From the NCBI GenBank assembly GCA_027919835.1, contig JANVFP010000006.1:1426001-1490000 (forward strand): 64,000 bases of DNA, given 5' to 3'. The position numbers were made by a program, and so were the translations under genes. The notes beneath the pieces were generated by a model that was not told where the DNA came from, searched no databases, and worked only from the letters and a program-made list of their open reading frames with translations. Positions 12,425 through 23,880 of the stretch are shown here, one piece after another (positions within the stretch are counted from its first letter, which is position 1; every line of letters starts with the position of its first letter). The DNA comes from Lentinula raphanica. Its lineage: Eukaryota > Basidiomycota > Agaricomycetes > Agaricales > Omphalotaceae.

Positions 12425-13651
12425 AGTGCAGGGGGAGCTTAGAGGAAATCATGAATTCTGTCGATGGACACAATTTATGCGTCTTACTCTTTCCCGTGTG
12501 AGTTTGCCTATTCTCACAATGGGAATTGAGTGAGGGAGTCAATGTGAGAACTTACGCGAGGGGATCCAACCAGATTGAAGGGAACTGAACCTTTTTCCCC
12601 ACTACTGGACCCAAAACCACATTCCGACGCTGTGTTACGAGGTCAGCCAATGAATCTTACACGATACTCGCTTCCTTTGAATTGTATCTCAACTTGGATC
12701 ATTGAGCCAAGCGCAACCGAAAATCATTCTTTGATGTTGATAATCCCAAGCTTTGTCCTGCTTTGTCGTTGATTATTCGGGACGAAGAGAGAAATTCTGC
12801 GAAATCTCTCTACTTTGAAGCAGGAAGGTTTGGTTCGGCGAGCGGAGTTGTACCGTTCGCTGGGATGCTATGTTTGATGTAGTCAATACAGGGAAGGAGA
12901 CAGTGAGCATTGGAGTAAGATGTTTGTGTGCTGCAGGAGAAAGGTCGACCGGTCAAGGCTTGATTCGTTTGTTCAATTTCCGTTCACGGTTTACAGTGCA
13001 CATCGAGTTCTGACGGTAGGTGAAAATGGGAATCTATTGGATTTTCTTCCCTAGCCTAGCCAAATGGTAATTAATTGTTGGTCTATGCATCTTCTTAGGC
13101 ATGGGCTACAAAATTCGAGATATGAGTGCAGGAAGATCGAAGAAAGTGCTAATAACACACTGTAGTCTTCATGCAATGGAAGAGGTCTTGAGCAGCGTCT
13201 CTGCACGCACTCATCGAATGAAGGTCTCCAGAAGCAGCCCAGCAGCCCAGTAAACTTGTAAGTTGTGTTGCACACATAACATTTATGGCATCTGGAAAGC
13301 AGCTGTTTGTTTGTTAACGAGTCGAAAAGAACTGATGGAAACTCACTTTTCTTGGGTCTAACTTTGAGGTTTTTGATATGAATAGCCATACAAGAATGAG
13401 AGAGACGAGTAGTATCCTGGCTAACTCTCTTCCAGTTCAGTGCTAATGATAATTTTGACGAACTTCAACTTCAACTTGACGTTTGAAGAAAGTTTGTAGT
13501 GCACAGCCACTCAAGCTCACGTGGCTTCCGGGTCATTTGCGGGCCGACAAACTCGCAGTTCCACGTTGAACAGTTCACTCATACCCTCTCCTTTTACCGC
13601 GAAACATATGTTCTAACTCTCCTTCAACAATCCACCACAGCAGAAAATATC
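12425..13651. other. Intergenic, divergent promoters
   Basis: Upstream region shared by the DOMON-b561 gene (-) and UBC6 (+). The longest frames (up to 112 codons, - strand at 13051-13389) are low-quality and without recognisable domains. Nothing supportable was seen. Confidence 0.5.
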
Positions 13652-14818
13652 ATGGCGACAACTACCTCATCGAACAAGAACAACTCCGGTCAGATATAAT
13701 TCCTCCAACAATGCACAGAAATTTCGCTCATCCAATCATCTTCAACAGCTGTGAAGCGGATAATGCAAGAGGCTCGCGAGCTGGCCAACGATCCCTCGAC
13801 AGATTATACTGCTGCACCATTAGAGGTATGGATTCAACTCTTGACCTGGCTCTTATGATGAACTCCAACTTGTCGCCTTCTAGGATGACATATTTGTGGG
13901 TACAATTCGCGCTTGCTCGTCGATGTATTGTTTATTTCTCGTAGGAATGGCATTGCACTATCCGCGGTCCAGCAGGAACTGAGTTTGAGGGCGGTTTATA
14001 CCATCTTCGAATCCTTCTCCCCGCCGAATATCCATTTCGTCCGCCTTCACTTATGGTGCTCACTCCGAATGGCAGGTTTGAGTTGAATACCAAGGTATGG
14101 TTTTTGGATTATCGATATGTTCGCATCCCTAACTCGAACAATTTCCTCAGATATGCATCAGCTTTACCAACTGTGCGTCTATTGCAGATTCATTAGACAT
14201 GTACGCGAAACTTAGTAATGCATCACAGATCACGAAGAACTTTGGCAACCTGCTTGGGGTGTTCGTACAGCTATCCTTGGTATTCAGGGATTCTTCCCGT
14301 TAAGAGGTCAAGCTGCGGTGGGTGTCGGGTCAATTGAGTATCCTTCCGCGGAACGGAAGAGGCTTGCAGCGTTGTGCGTATATCCATCTACCAATCACAA
14401 CAACGAACTCACATCTCTTCCAAGGTCGCGTGAATGGGTATGCCCTCATTGTCAGCAATCCAACCTTGACCTCCTACCAGACCCTCCTTCATCCTCTTCG
14501 TCGGGCTCGGGCACAACCTCGCCTGAACCGGAAATAGAAACAACCCTCGAAGTGAATTCCAATACCCCTGCGGTTACCGTGACATCCGATGTGTCTTCAT
14601 CACCCTCATCTCCTCCGGAGGCTAATTCAAGATCAAACGTTTCATCGGATGATCACGTTTTGGGAACGGATTCATCCTCAACAGCGCCACCAATTCCTGC
14701 ACCTGCCATTCCTACCTCGCATTCAACATCTCATTTCAGACCACCTGTGTTCCTAGACGCGCTCATAGGTCTTATCTTAGCTCTCGTGTTCGCTTTGCTG
14801 TTCAAGAGGATTTTCTGA
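13652..14818 (+). CDS. UBC6: Tail-anchored ubiquitin-conjugating enzyme E2 (UBC6/UBE2J2 type)
   Basis: ER-membrane E2 enzyme that works with Doa10/MARCH6-type ligases in ER-associated degradation. Seven exons (13652-13688, 13749-13825, 13884-13895, 13945-14094, 14151-14172, 14229-14373, 14425-14818) give 278 residues. The UBC fold starts AVKRIMQEARELAND. The noncanonical TPNGRF replaces the usual HPN, as in UBC6. The catalytic cysteine lies in KICISFTNYH, followed by LWQPAWGVRTAILGI. A long Ser/Pro-rich linker leads to one C-terminal helix (LDALIGLILALVFALLF) that fits a tail anchor. Exon 3 is only 12 nt and encodes DDIF, and exon 5 (22 nt) carries the catalytic Cys. Confidence 0.95.
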
Positions 14819-15004
14819 TGATACGTACACTTGTAGAACATAACTTATGGTTTATCTCGCCAATTTCAAAAAGTTCAAACGTCCCCCTGATCATTAAAAC
14901 TCGTTGAGAACTAATAGCGGTGCGTAGTCAAAAGCAAACGCTTCAAAAGCACACAATCGTTCATCTTCCTTTACACCGTACCTTTCCTTCTAATTTTCCA
15001 AATT

Positions 15005-15571
15005 ATGCCCGCTAAATCGACTTCTTCCTCTTGCACAACCTCTCGACCAGAACAATCCGTCTGCTCTCCAACATCGCCCAAACAGGGTTCTCCCCGTCGT
15101 TCATCATCTCTACGACTCTGCAGGACGAAGGCCGCTGTTGTTCCCATCCCCCCTTCTCTCCTTCAGTCGCCACATCTCAGTTCACCCATGAGCCCTTTCC
15201 AGAAAGCTTCTTCCACATCCACTGTACCAAGTCCAGAGGACGAACAATGGTTGCGGGACACTATCCCACTTTGCACGAGCTCCACTACTACCTTGGGACG
15301 GTCTTCCTCCTTGAACGAAGGGACTCGGAGTCGGACTGCCTACGGTCAGATTCCTCAGAACGGTCAGAATCGAGCAGACACTACGGTCCCCGATGGAGCT
15401 ATGACTCCGAGTCGTGATCGTACTATGCAGATGAAGTCTGGGCTATACTCCCCTCCGTTGGTGCGGTTCGGAGGTCGACAACCTAGTCAGGGATTTGTGT
15501 ATGGGTCTACACCGGACCTGATTCCTGCGGCGGAGCAAGGATACTTCTTTATTCCCCGTGTAGGGAAATAA
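15005..15571 (+). CDS. Hypothetical Ser/Pro-rich disordered protein, 188 aa
   Basis: A single open frame with an ATG 187 bp after UBC6. The protein is rich in Ser, Pro, Thr and Arg, has no membrane segment, and shows SP/TP sites such as SPTSPKQGSPRRSSS and a PEDEQWLRDTIP block flanked by low complexity. The C-terminus (LIPAAEQGYFFIPRVGK) is less biased and may be the conserved part. An overlapping frame of 128 codons at 15031-15417 is probably a shadow. I do not recognise the family, and function is unknown. Confidence 0.55.
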   Translation: MPAKSTSSSCTTSRPEQSVCSPTSPKQGSPRRSSSLRLCRTKAAVVPIPPSLLQSPHLSSPMSPFQKASSTSTVPSPEDEQWLRDTIPLCTSSTTTLGRSSSLNEGTRSRTAYGQIPQNGQNRADTTVPDGAMTPSRDRTMQMKSGLYSPPLVRFGGRQPSQGFVYGSTPDLIPAAEQGYFFIPRVGK

Positions 15572-15960
15572 ATGCAGGTCGAACGTCGAACAGTGAGTAG
15601 ATTTCTACCTTGTGTGCTGAAGACTGTCACTGATCTCTGGCACGACTAGTCCTCGTAATCAATTAATCGACGCTCGCTACATATCACTCGAGATCCCTAG
15701 AACCACTCACTCCTTTGTTATCGTAATTTTCAAGGTCTAGCAGCCCAACTACTTTTCGTAGGTGTGCCAGGCGACTTTAGTTTCCAACCACCCGCGTCGC
15801 AGGGCGATTGTCAGACAGTTTGTTGATCAAGCTGGTATGGCCAGCTAGCCTGGCAATGTATTATACAAATATTATACCGTGTACCATTATTGACATCACA
15901 TCGCGAACAAGCATTAGTGAAGAGGATTGTAAGTTTTGGATTGAGTCTATTGGACTGATT
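15572..15960. other. Intergenic between convergent genes
   Basis: 3' flanks of the 188-aa gene and of SF3A1. A perfect short palindrome GCCAGCTAGCCTGGC-like element lies at about 15840-15855. Its core resembles the 14-bp repeats near NUF2 but is arranged differently. No gene was seen. Confidence 0.4.
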
Positions 15961-18584
15961 TTACTTCTTCTTGGCGTCTCCTAATGTCAATACCACTAGC
16001 TCTTCGTCCTCCATATTATAGCTGGCAATAGTACTCTTGTTGGTAAGCATCTTCCCAGCGTAAGACAATCGTATACGAGAGACGTTCACTGTGCTGCCAA
16101 TGTGTTGCAAGATACGCTCTCGCAACGTCGACACGAGAAGAGTTAGAGGGAGATCTGGGACAGTGACAATTTGTCCGTCGAGTTTCCACTCCGGCTTTGT
16201 GCTGTCGACCGGTAGCTGTATTTGAAGAGAGATTGGATGCTATACAGACACAAATTGTCAGCATCCACAAATTTCCACGAAGGCGACGACACCAAATACT
16301 CACAGGATGCATTCCAATCCAGTCTTCTTCCGAATATAATTGACTTCCAGGTATCTTATTCACCTTTTGTCTCTTAGCCGGAGGAACATCATCCTCTACA
16401 CCCTCCATTTGATCAGCCGTTCGAACCATACCAGCTTGCGATTGTAATACACCGTTCGCAGCTGCCAAAGCGGCCACTCTTGAAGGGTGCATGCCCGGTG
16501 CGGCGGGAGGTTGATAGCCGAAAGGTTGAGTGGCTTCGATACCTTGGAAATGCAAAGGCGGAAGCATGACCGGTGGGGTTTGATATGCCGACGCGGGTTG
16601 AGGACCTGATGAGATAGTTGCGGTAGAGTATGCGGGGTTTGTGGATGCTTGCGGAGGAGGTGGGAGAGATGCATGAGGAGGTGGAAGGGAGGTAAGTGGG
16701 GCCGGAACAGCTGAAGGACCAATGCCAGGACCAATGACATTGGCTTGTTGACTGAAAGATACTCAACAGATGAGAAAAATCTATACAGACGGAGAACGGA
16801 AAGACTCACGGTCCAAGACCCTTCGAGCGATGGATAGCTGCAATCTGTTCATCAAAGTTGACGTTTGTAGAGAACTTGTCCAGCGTATTGGCCTTGGAAG
16901 CAGTATGACCATCCCAGACAACCTTCTCTCTCTCCTTCCGTCTTTCTCTTTCCTCCTCTTCCTCTTTCTTCCTCCGTTCTTCATCCTCCTCGGCACCGAA
17001 GATATCGACACGAGTACGTGCAAGATTTTTGAGAGACGAGACGACGTTTGCACCGCGCTGTAGCTCGGACGCCTGGGCTTTGCGAGCTTCGAGTATGTCT
17101 CGTTGCTCCTTCCACCTAGGATCTAGCAGCTCGATACGCATGTGTTCCTGTAGTTCGTCGACGGCTATTTGTTGTCCACAGATACTGCAGGTGGTCATTG
17201 CAGTTTTGGCGTTCTTTGACCCAACTGGGGACAAAAATTTGTGGTTCAATGTATAGTTTTGATAGGCAATGCGCGGAACTTACGTTTGGGAACATAGTCT
17301 GTTCGAATTTTCATGGGTCCTGTCGCCGCGTTGAGAGAGCTAGCTTGGATGGCTTTGACGCGTTCAATTTCCTTCCTCTGTTCCTCTTGCTCACGCTTGG
17401 TCCTCTCTTCATCATCCTCCTCATCACTCTCTTCCATAGCAGCGTCATCGCCACCTACACCAGCGTTTCCAACTGCCGCAGCAGCTTCAGCTTCCGCGGC
17501 AGCCTGTTTAGCACGGTGGGCTTCAACGTCTTCGACAGTATTCTCCATGATCATAGCAGCCATTCTTTTCTGTGCCAGAGTCATATTCTCGACCTCTTGG
17601 ACACTCATAGGTGGCGGAAGCTCAGAAGTAGCATCTGCGACAGTGAACTCGATAGTCTGCACAATAGCATAATCATGCCAATCGATTTCGGCGAATGCGA
17701 CTGAGAATCCATGTCAGTAATGGTGTTCCGAGCGAGGCGCACAAGATACTCACTTCGCTCAGCTTCCTGATCATCTTGTCGTCTCTTTTCCTTCTCCCTC
17801 TTTCTTCGCTCCCATTTGGCATGCTTCCGGGCAATTTCCAGAGTTCTCGAGCGCGCTCCCTCGTCAGTGCGACTTTTGAGTACATCTAGAGTTTCCTTTT
17901 CAGGGTTAAGGACTTTGGTATATTGGTCTACCAGCCGGTTGAAGTAACCAAACAGTGAGTGGTTGGGTCTCAGAAAGTCGAATTGGTAATTTCGACCTTC
18001 CCGGGCAGAAAGAGCAGCGAGGAAGTTCCGACCACGCCGAGCGGTAAAAAGTGCAGTAAGTTTCATAGTATCCCTGTTCAAAATTTGAGATAAGTCGAAG
18101 GTAAGTAATATACGACGCACAAGTCAATCGCACTAATATTAGGTAAGTCGATGATGAATGAGGGGAGTGGCGGCTCAAGGCCAACGTCAACGACCTTGGC
18201 TTCAGTCACGATACCATCGGTTTTGCCCTCTCTGGATGGAGCTTGGTCGTCTTCAGTGTCTCCTTGAAAGATTTTGTCCATTTTGTGTCGGTAGTATGCA
18301 TGGTAGGGATCGGCTGGGTTGAGAAAAGAGAACTTTGGATCCGAGCGCTGTCCTTCTCGCACTTTGTCTTCGAACAGAGGTGGGTTCGCAGACTGTGCAA
18401 CATATGTAGCGGTTTTATCAATGACGGCTGTATAGAAATGAATGAGTGGAAGACTTTCATTCTTCGAAGGAAAGACCTTACCTTTTATTTCTGGAGGAGG
18501 CAGAATAAGACCGCTTGAGAACCTTTCTTTGGCCTGCTCGAGGTTTCCATTAGGGAGAACGTGAGGAACGTCGACGGCCATCAT
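15961..18584 (-). CDS. SF3A1: Splicing factor 3A subunit 1 (SF3a120 / Prp21)
   Basis: U2 snRNP component needed for prespliceosome assembly. From the ATG at 18584 (MMAVDVPHVLPNG) the protein has, in order: the first SURP module (YVAQSANPPLFEDKVREG and DPKFSFLNPADPYHAYYRHK); the second SURP module (TALFTARRGRNFLAALSAREGRNYQFDFL); the PRP21-like region (EIDWHDYAIVQTIEF, PPPMSVQEVENMTLAQKRMA); a CSICGQQI segment followed by ELQEHMRIELLDPRWKEQR; a charged KR/E helix; a Pro/Ala-rich linker; and a C-terminal ubiquitin-like domain (LPLTLLVSTLRERILQHIG ... LVVLTLGDAKKK). This order matches vertebrate SF3A1, and the retained ubiquitin-like domain differs from budding-yeast Prp21. Several 45-60 nt introns interrupt the gene. 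Its start codon is 60 bp from that of the divergent mL60 gene. Confidence 0.95.
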
Positions 18585-18644
18585 CGTGGATTTGAAGAGA
18601 AATCGAATTTTTTCGCACGCCGGATTACTTTGCAAAAATCTTCC
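18585..18644. promoter_or_regulatory. 60-bp bidirectional intergenic region SF3A1 / mL60
   Basis: Only 60 bp separate the two start codons. The stretch is AT-rich in the middle (ATTTTTTCG) and must hold both 5' untranslated regions, or the core promoters must extend into the opposite gene. No TATA box is evident. Confidence 0.7.
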
Positions 18645-19115
18645 ATGTTTGGGCCTTTTCGCGCCTCTCATGTAAACTCTGGTGGTCTTCTCTGGTAAAT
18701 ATCAGTTGCTGTATCTTCAATGATTCTCTTTGACCCTGTTTTCTAGGAAAATACCTTGGAAACTATCCGCTACCAGGAAGGCAAACGCTCGTCACAGGCT
18801 GAAGAAGGTTGACGCTGTCATTGAGGCCGTGCGGGCAAGCGGCGTACAATGTGCTGCTCTCGTTCGTGAATATCATGTTTGTTTACACAACCATACTGAA
18901 TACTCCGTAGGATAGAGCTCTTGAACTTCCAAAAGAGCACGAAATGCCTGCTCGCGACAAATACACAGTATTTACACCCCATGCTCGTGGATATCGGAAA
19001 GGGATACACAAGGTTCCAAAATGGACAAGAGTGCGTCTCTCTCTCTCTGTCATCTTGACTGCTGGCTCACTATCCAGTAAAGATCACACAAAGAACCAAT
19101 CCAAAAGGTTTCTGA
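18645..19115 (+). CDS. MRPL31: Mitochondrial large-subunit ribosomal protein mL60 (MRPL31)
   Basis: Small basic protein of the mitochondrial ribosome large subunit. Four exons (18645-18694, 18747-18861, 18911-19030, 19083-19115) yield 105 residues, normal for the family. It begins MFGPFRASHVNSGGLLWKIPWKLS, and the G-LLWKIPW motif matches fungal Mrpl31. It continues RKANARHRLKKVDAVI, then YRKGIHKVPKWTR and ends ITQRTNPKGF, as is characteristic. The last acceptor is TAAAG rather than the nearer CCAG: the latter would place a stop at once, while TAAAG restores the conserved tail. Confidence 0.9.
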
Positions 19116-19214
19116 CCTTTAGGAGGTTATATATTCTGTTCTTAGATTTGCAAGCAGCAAAACCCTTGTAGACTATCGCCCAATACTAATGTCCTGATGC
19201 CATTATTTTGTATA

Positions 19215-19992
19215 TCACTTCGCGCGCGCCATGACTTGGTCAACCCATTCGCGTATCCCACCTTCCCAATCGTCCCAGCAACAAGCTGAAAACGCAGAGT
19301 CTCTTCCTCCCTTTCCCGCTCGAGGGTCTCCCTTCCGTTCTGGCGCCGCCTTATAACCAATGGCTTTCGACGGTGGTAAAACCCGAGCCCACCTGAGGAC
19401 ACCCTCAAACCTGAATCCCATCCTTTCCGCAACCTTCAGACTCGGCGCGTTCTTAGCGTTGCATACCCACTGCACTCTCCGTAGTCCAAGCCCACCTTGT
19501 TCCGGAAGGTCGAGCGCATAGTGCATGAGCAGTCCGACCATGTTAGATGTAACGTGAGTTTGCTGGAATTGTGGCAAGATAACCACGAAGCCGATCTCTG
19601 TGCACGCGTCAATATCGCTAGAATTGATGTAGCTTGCCATTCCTGCGACTACAGGCTCTCCCGGTCGTGTTTTATCCAAAATGGTGAAGGTAGTGGAGGA
19701 AGGATTGGGCCGCATGCCTTTTTCCCAGAATTCTTCAACGAACTGTTCGACCGACATAAACGGTCCATAGGACAGATAGTTCCATGTGCGTTCGTTGAAA
19801 CCATCTTTCAACGCTTTCGCGTGTTGGGCGGGCTGTCGGATATCATGTCCTCAATCAGCTTGCTTCATTCTTCATTGGAAAAAAGTTGTATCAGCCTTTA
19901 CGCACTATAAAAGGCACTAGCTTGATTCTATCATTTTCCAAGACGTCTGGGATTGGGAAACAAAAATCACGGTCCTTTTCAGATGAGAGCAT
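19215..19992 (-). CDS. GNAT N-acetyltransferase, RimJ/RimL type
   Basis: Predicted acetyl-CoA-dependent N-acetyltransferase. Two exons (19906-19992 and 19215-19832 on the minus strand) make 234 residues. The first exon encodes MLSSEKDRDFCFPIPDVLENDRIKLVPFI and joins PAQHAKALKDGF in phase 0. The GNAT core shows IDACTEIGFVVILPQFQQT, then HVTSNMVGLLMHYALD and LRRVQWVCNAKNAPSLKVAERMGFRFEGVLRW. The latter NxxS..VAERMGF.FEG signature is typical of RimJ/RimL-like enzymes. The substrate is unknown. Related fungal proteins act on small molecules or protein N-termini, and nothing nearby decides between these. Confidence 0.85.
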
Positions 19993-20361
19993 TGATTGGA
20001 GGATTCAAGAACGAGAATGCGGATTTTATTATTTATCAAACTGACTCGAACTCGAACGGTCGCAGCGGGATTTAACGGGACTCCGTCGTCATGATCTCCT
20101 CCGTTGGCTGATCAGGAGTTACTTGCATCTTCATGTCAACTTTGGAAAGGAAAGTTATTTCGCCCAATACATTATGTAGACTGTGTATGGTACGGATGAC
20201 TGGCATGGCGCCATGGAAGCATGAATTTCAGATACTGGTTGATGCGTTGAACCATCTTCACGTAGTCAGTCTCACGCAGTTTTCGGAAGACGATTCCATA
20301 CCTATATCCCTGGTCATCAAAATCTGTAGGCCCATGAAAAGAAGGAAAGATGAGCTTCATT
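19993..20361. other. Intergenic GNAT / GT15
   Basis: Upstream of the GNAT gene and 3' of the mannosyltransferase. Small frames only. Confidence 0.4.
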
Positions 20362-21912
20362 TCATATGGTTGCGATCTTGAAAGACACACCAGCTGCTGA
20401 ACTCCCGTCTTTCAAACAAGTGCATCTGTCCAATGGAGGACATTCATACGCCCATCCTTGATGCTGATAACCCATATCATGGAATTGCATCACTTGATCC
20501 TTCCTGAGCATCATCGCTATCCCAAACGAATGAATCGGCGAGTCTCCCCAACGTTCATAGAAGAAACCTCCCGCTCGATCTAGATGCTCGAAGAAAGCGG
20601 TATAGATTTCACTTTCCCATAGCGAACGATGAGAGATTTCGAAGTTGTTCTGGTGTTTGCATGCATGGAAATCGTGGAAGGAGAAGTGAAATTCTGCCTG
20701 CCTTCAGACGAACGCCGGGCACTCACATACATGCACATTGTAGTCCATTCCTGGGAACCTGCTTCTCCCTTGAGTGCTTTCTCGATACCTTCTTTGCCGT
20801 GCCAGACAAACCCATGATTCACATCTGTAGAAGCAGCCGGGATACCATTGATGTTTGATAATGCGCTGTTGGGTGATGAATAGTAATCAAAGAGAAATTC
20901 CGAGACGTTTGATGCAAGACTGGGTTGAACCCAGACTGCATCTGCGTTGATTTGGATGAAACCTATTCGAGATTTATCAATGAGGCAATCACAGAGATAT
21001 GGCCTTATCGAAATGGAATGTAAACATACCATATAGTGTTCCAGCATTGATCATACGCTCAATAGGATCATAAGGCTAAATCGTGGAAGGCATTGATTGT
21101 CGAAGATAGGCAATAACATGATGGTGATTTTGAGAAATGATGAGAGGGAACAGGATCACCCACAATATCGCAATGAAACTCGATATCTGAATCAAGTCGC
21201 CATAGCCAATCATACTGTGCGAGAGCAGGATGCTTCCAAAAGAAACCTGATGAACACAAACCCATCTACGATCTATTTCTGCATAAGCTCCTTGGGTACA
21301 AACTCACCTGAATAAAATCTACACATCGAGCGATATCCAGAAGTAAACCTGCAGATCAATCATTGAGTCTGAAGTGTAATCCCCCCGGATAGACTGCAAG
21401 TAGTAATATACCCGATCGTGTGGATAGAGTCCTCGACACGAGCCATGTCGTAGAAGTCGGGTATGTCCCATGATTCTTTGGTCAGGACAGCTACGCACAG
21501 ATACACGATCAGTGAGCACACCGAAGCAGTGATGAGGACGGAAAATACCCAATGTTGCACGACCCTGTGTTATCCAGTCAATCTTCTGCCTTTCTTCGTC
21601 ATTTATCATAGCATGTTCCTCTTCACTCGCAGTGAAGAGTACGTAAGGATACTGGAGTCGACGATTGAACCGGTTCTCGACGTTCAAAAGAGCAAGAGTG
21701 GCTTGATGTATCCGAGAGGGGGCAACAAGCATGAAGATGACTCCATTCGGCCTGGGTTTTGCCGTGTCTAGTATGTCTATTTCAGGGGAGGGATACAAGT
21801 GGCCGGGATATGCCTGAGCGTAGACTTCTTTCAGGAATAATAACGCAGTGATCACAGCGAGAATGGCAAGAGAGAAGATGGCTATACGTGCTCGGGAGGG
21901 ATACACGAACAT
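20362..21912 (-). CDS. Alpha-1,2-mannosyltransferase, GT15 (KRE2/MNT1/KTR) family
   Basis: Golgi type II membrane enzyme that extends N- and O-linked mannan using GDP-mannose. The start at 21912 (MFVYPSRARIAIFSLAILAVITALLFL) is a short cytosolic tail plus one signal-anchor helix. The lumenal domain shows KPRPNGVIFMLVAPSR, the RRLQYPYVLFTASEEE block, SGFFWKHPALAQYDWLWRLDSDIEF (the EPDVEY-like metal site reads DSDIEF), YGFIQINADAVW, and NNFEISHRSLWESE, which holds the Glu matching the catalytic residue of Kre2. Then follow FFEHLDRAGGFFYERWGDSPIHS and a Cys-rich C-terminus (ECPPLDRCTC). It has several short introns. It lies divergent from the nucleotide-sugar transporter. Confidence 0.9.
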
Positions 21913-22667
21913 GGCAAGGCAAGGCAAGGCAGAGGCTTGTCGAAGGTGCGTCAAGAAGTCAACTTGCATAGGGCAGGTCCGGAATACTTTAACAAGACGG
22001 ACGTTATGATAAGAGCGGGATGACTTAACATCACTTGTCACCACGCGTTGCCTGAGTTCTGTACATGCGGCGATATTGAGGATGAGATACTGAATGTTGA
22101 GTCAATATTGAGCTTGGTAGTAGACAAGGGTGATTCTTGATATGTGAGCCCGGTCAATCTTCCTTCACTCATCTACATCAAAATCAGCTTTGTTCAATGG
22201 TGGCACTGAATTCCTGTTTCATATCATCTTGACTTTTCAGAGTCGTTGCATCGCCGGTCCCTAGAAATACAAACCAAAGAACTCTAACTTGAAAGAACCA
22301 CTCAGCGTGATCTACCATTTTTGAGAGCATATTGCAGTGGAGGATATAAGCAGAGGGTCGCCGCAAAGTGTGATGCATATGCATAAGGAGCAAGTTACAT
22401 CAGGTTCAAGTTGAGAGTCAGACGGATTGTTCGCTGATTTGACTTCGGCCGGCAATTCTGGCATTTCGGCTAGACCTTGATCTGAAAGAACGGCAAAGTG
22501 AATATTTCAAGTCAGAACCATGATCATGAAAGTTTGTAAAACTGTGTTTTCTTTCTTTTTGTGTCCCTCTAACAGCCACTCTCAGAGTATATCCTTCTTC
22601 GGACAAGGGGGGAAGAATCATTCTCAGAACTCAGATTTCACCATCATCGCTTTGACCGAACCAAGCG
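21913..22667. other. Intergenic, divergent promoters GT15 / sugar transporter
   Basis: Upstream region of both the mannosyltransferase and the transporter. A tandem GGCAAGGCAA run at 21911-21927 sits just upstream of the GT15 start. No additional gene is supportable. Confidence 0.45.
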
Positions 22668-23880
22668 ATGGCTCTATCGAGGCAGGTCGTCGCTGTGGTC
22701 AGCTTTTACATGCTGGCTGCATTGGTAGTAAGTAGAGTCAAATTCTCCGGGTGCTTCGTCTTCTGACTCGCGGCATACAAGATGATTTTTGTGAATAAGA
22801 TGGTATTGAATGCTACCCCAAACCTCACGGTTCTCTTCATGTTTTTCCAGTCCGTCGCCACCGTGCTGCTCCTTCAAATATCCTCTCGAGTTACCCACTG
22901 GGTAGAGGTTCCTGCCATAGAATCCACGACTGCTCGAAAGCTTGCACCTCTAGTGCTCGTCGATACTGCCGGCTTCATTTTCAACGCCTTCTGTCTTCGA
23001 GATATCGAAGCAGCATTCTACCAGATCGCTCGCGGATTGGTCCTTCCTCTCACCATAGTGGTGGTAGCTATCACTAGCCACTCGAGACCCTCATGGTCTG
23101 TCATTGGTTGCGCCGCCATCGTAACCTCCGGCTTCTTCCTCGGTGTCTCTTTCTCTGAAGATATTCCTGCCCGAGCAGTGCCTACGCCATTAGGCCTACT
23201 ATATGGATTGCTCTCCTCGTTCTCAATAGCGTTGCACGCGGTACTAGTCAAATCCTCTTTACCTCATGTGAACGGAAGCAGCACCGTTCTCTCCTATTGG
23301 TCAAACTTGGGTTCCGCGGTATTGCTAGGTTGCTTGGCCGTGCTCAAAGGCGAAGCTCATGAGTTCCTCATGATGGTCAGCAACGAGAATGCGGGGGTAC
23401 GGTGGGACTGGAAGACATTTGCCTACGGAAATATCATCACAGGAATCTTTGGTTTCCTGATCAGCATTGCCGGAATTCTCAGTGTCAAGGTGACTAGTCC
23501 TGTCACTCACATGTTCTCGAGTGTTAGTTCTCCGATTTTTCCTCCCTTTTTCGACATCAAGTATTGATATGTTTCATTCCAGGCGGCACGGAGTGTACTT
23601 CAGATTGTTCTAGGTGTCAAGATATTCGGTGATATCGTCACTACGTGAGTGTCCCTCGAGTGGAAGAACCAAAACAAGTGCCTTGATGGTTTTCGTATTC
23701 TCTAGACAACGTGCTGCCTCTGCTTTCGTTATCCTCACAGGAACTCTTCTATACACTTATGTGAAGTCCAAGGAGAGTGCCACAATCAGTCCCTCGTCAG
23801 GAACTACCGCGCCTCCAAAGGATTTGGAATCACAGTACTCTGAAAAACCCCAATCAAATGCCGATAAATCTACAATATAA
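22668..23880 (+). CDS. Nucleotide-sugar transporter, GDP-fucose transporter-like (DMT/TPT superfamily)
   Basis: Predicted Golgi antiporter importing a nucleotide sugar. The protein begins MALSRQVVAVVSFYMLAALV and joins MIFVNKMVLN across the first intron. Then come LFMFFQSVATVLLLQ, RKLAPLVLVDTAGFIFNAF, EAAFYQIARGLVLPLTIVV, the ...GLLYGLLSSFSIALHAVLVK... helix, FAYGNIITGIFGFLISIAG and VTSPVTHMFSSAARSVLQI...GDIVTT. Roughly ten helices and the FYQIARGLVLPLT and SPVTHMFSSA blocks resemble SLC35C1-type GDP-fucose carriers. The C-terminal tail is polar and cytosolic. GDP-mannose or other substrates cannot be excluded. It pairs divergently with a GT15 enzyme, consistent with Golgi glycosylation. Confidence 0.85.

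Noticed and set aside
15031..15417. 128-codon frame overlapping the 188-aa gene
   Set aside because: Nested in another phase, with no domain; most likely a shadow of the longer frame.
19215..19811. Acetyltransferase start at position 19811
   Set aside because: The codon there is TTG. An upstream exon with a real ATG at 19992 joins in frame.
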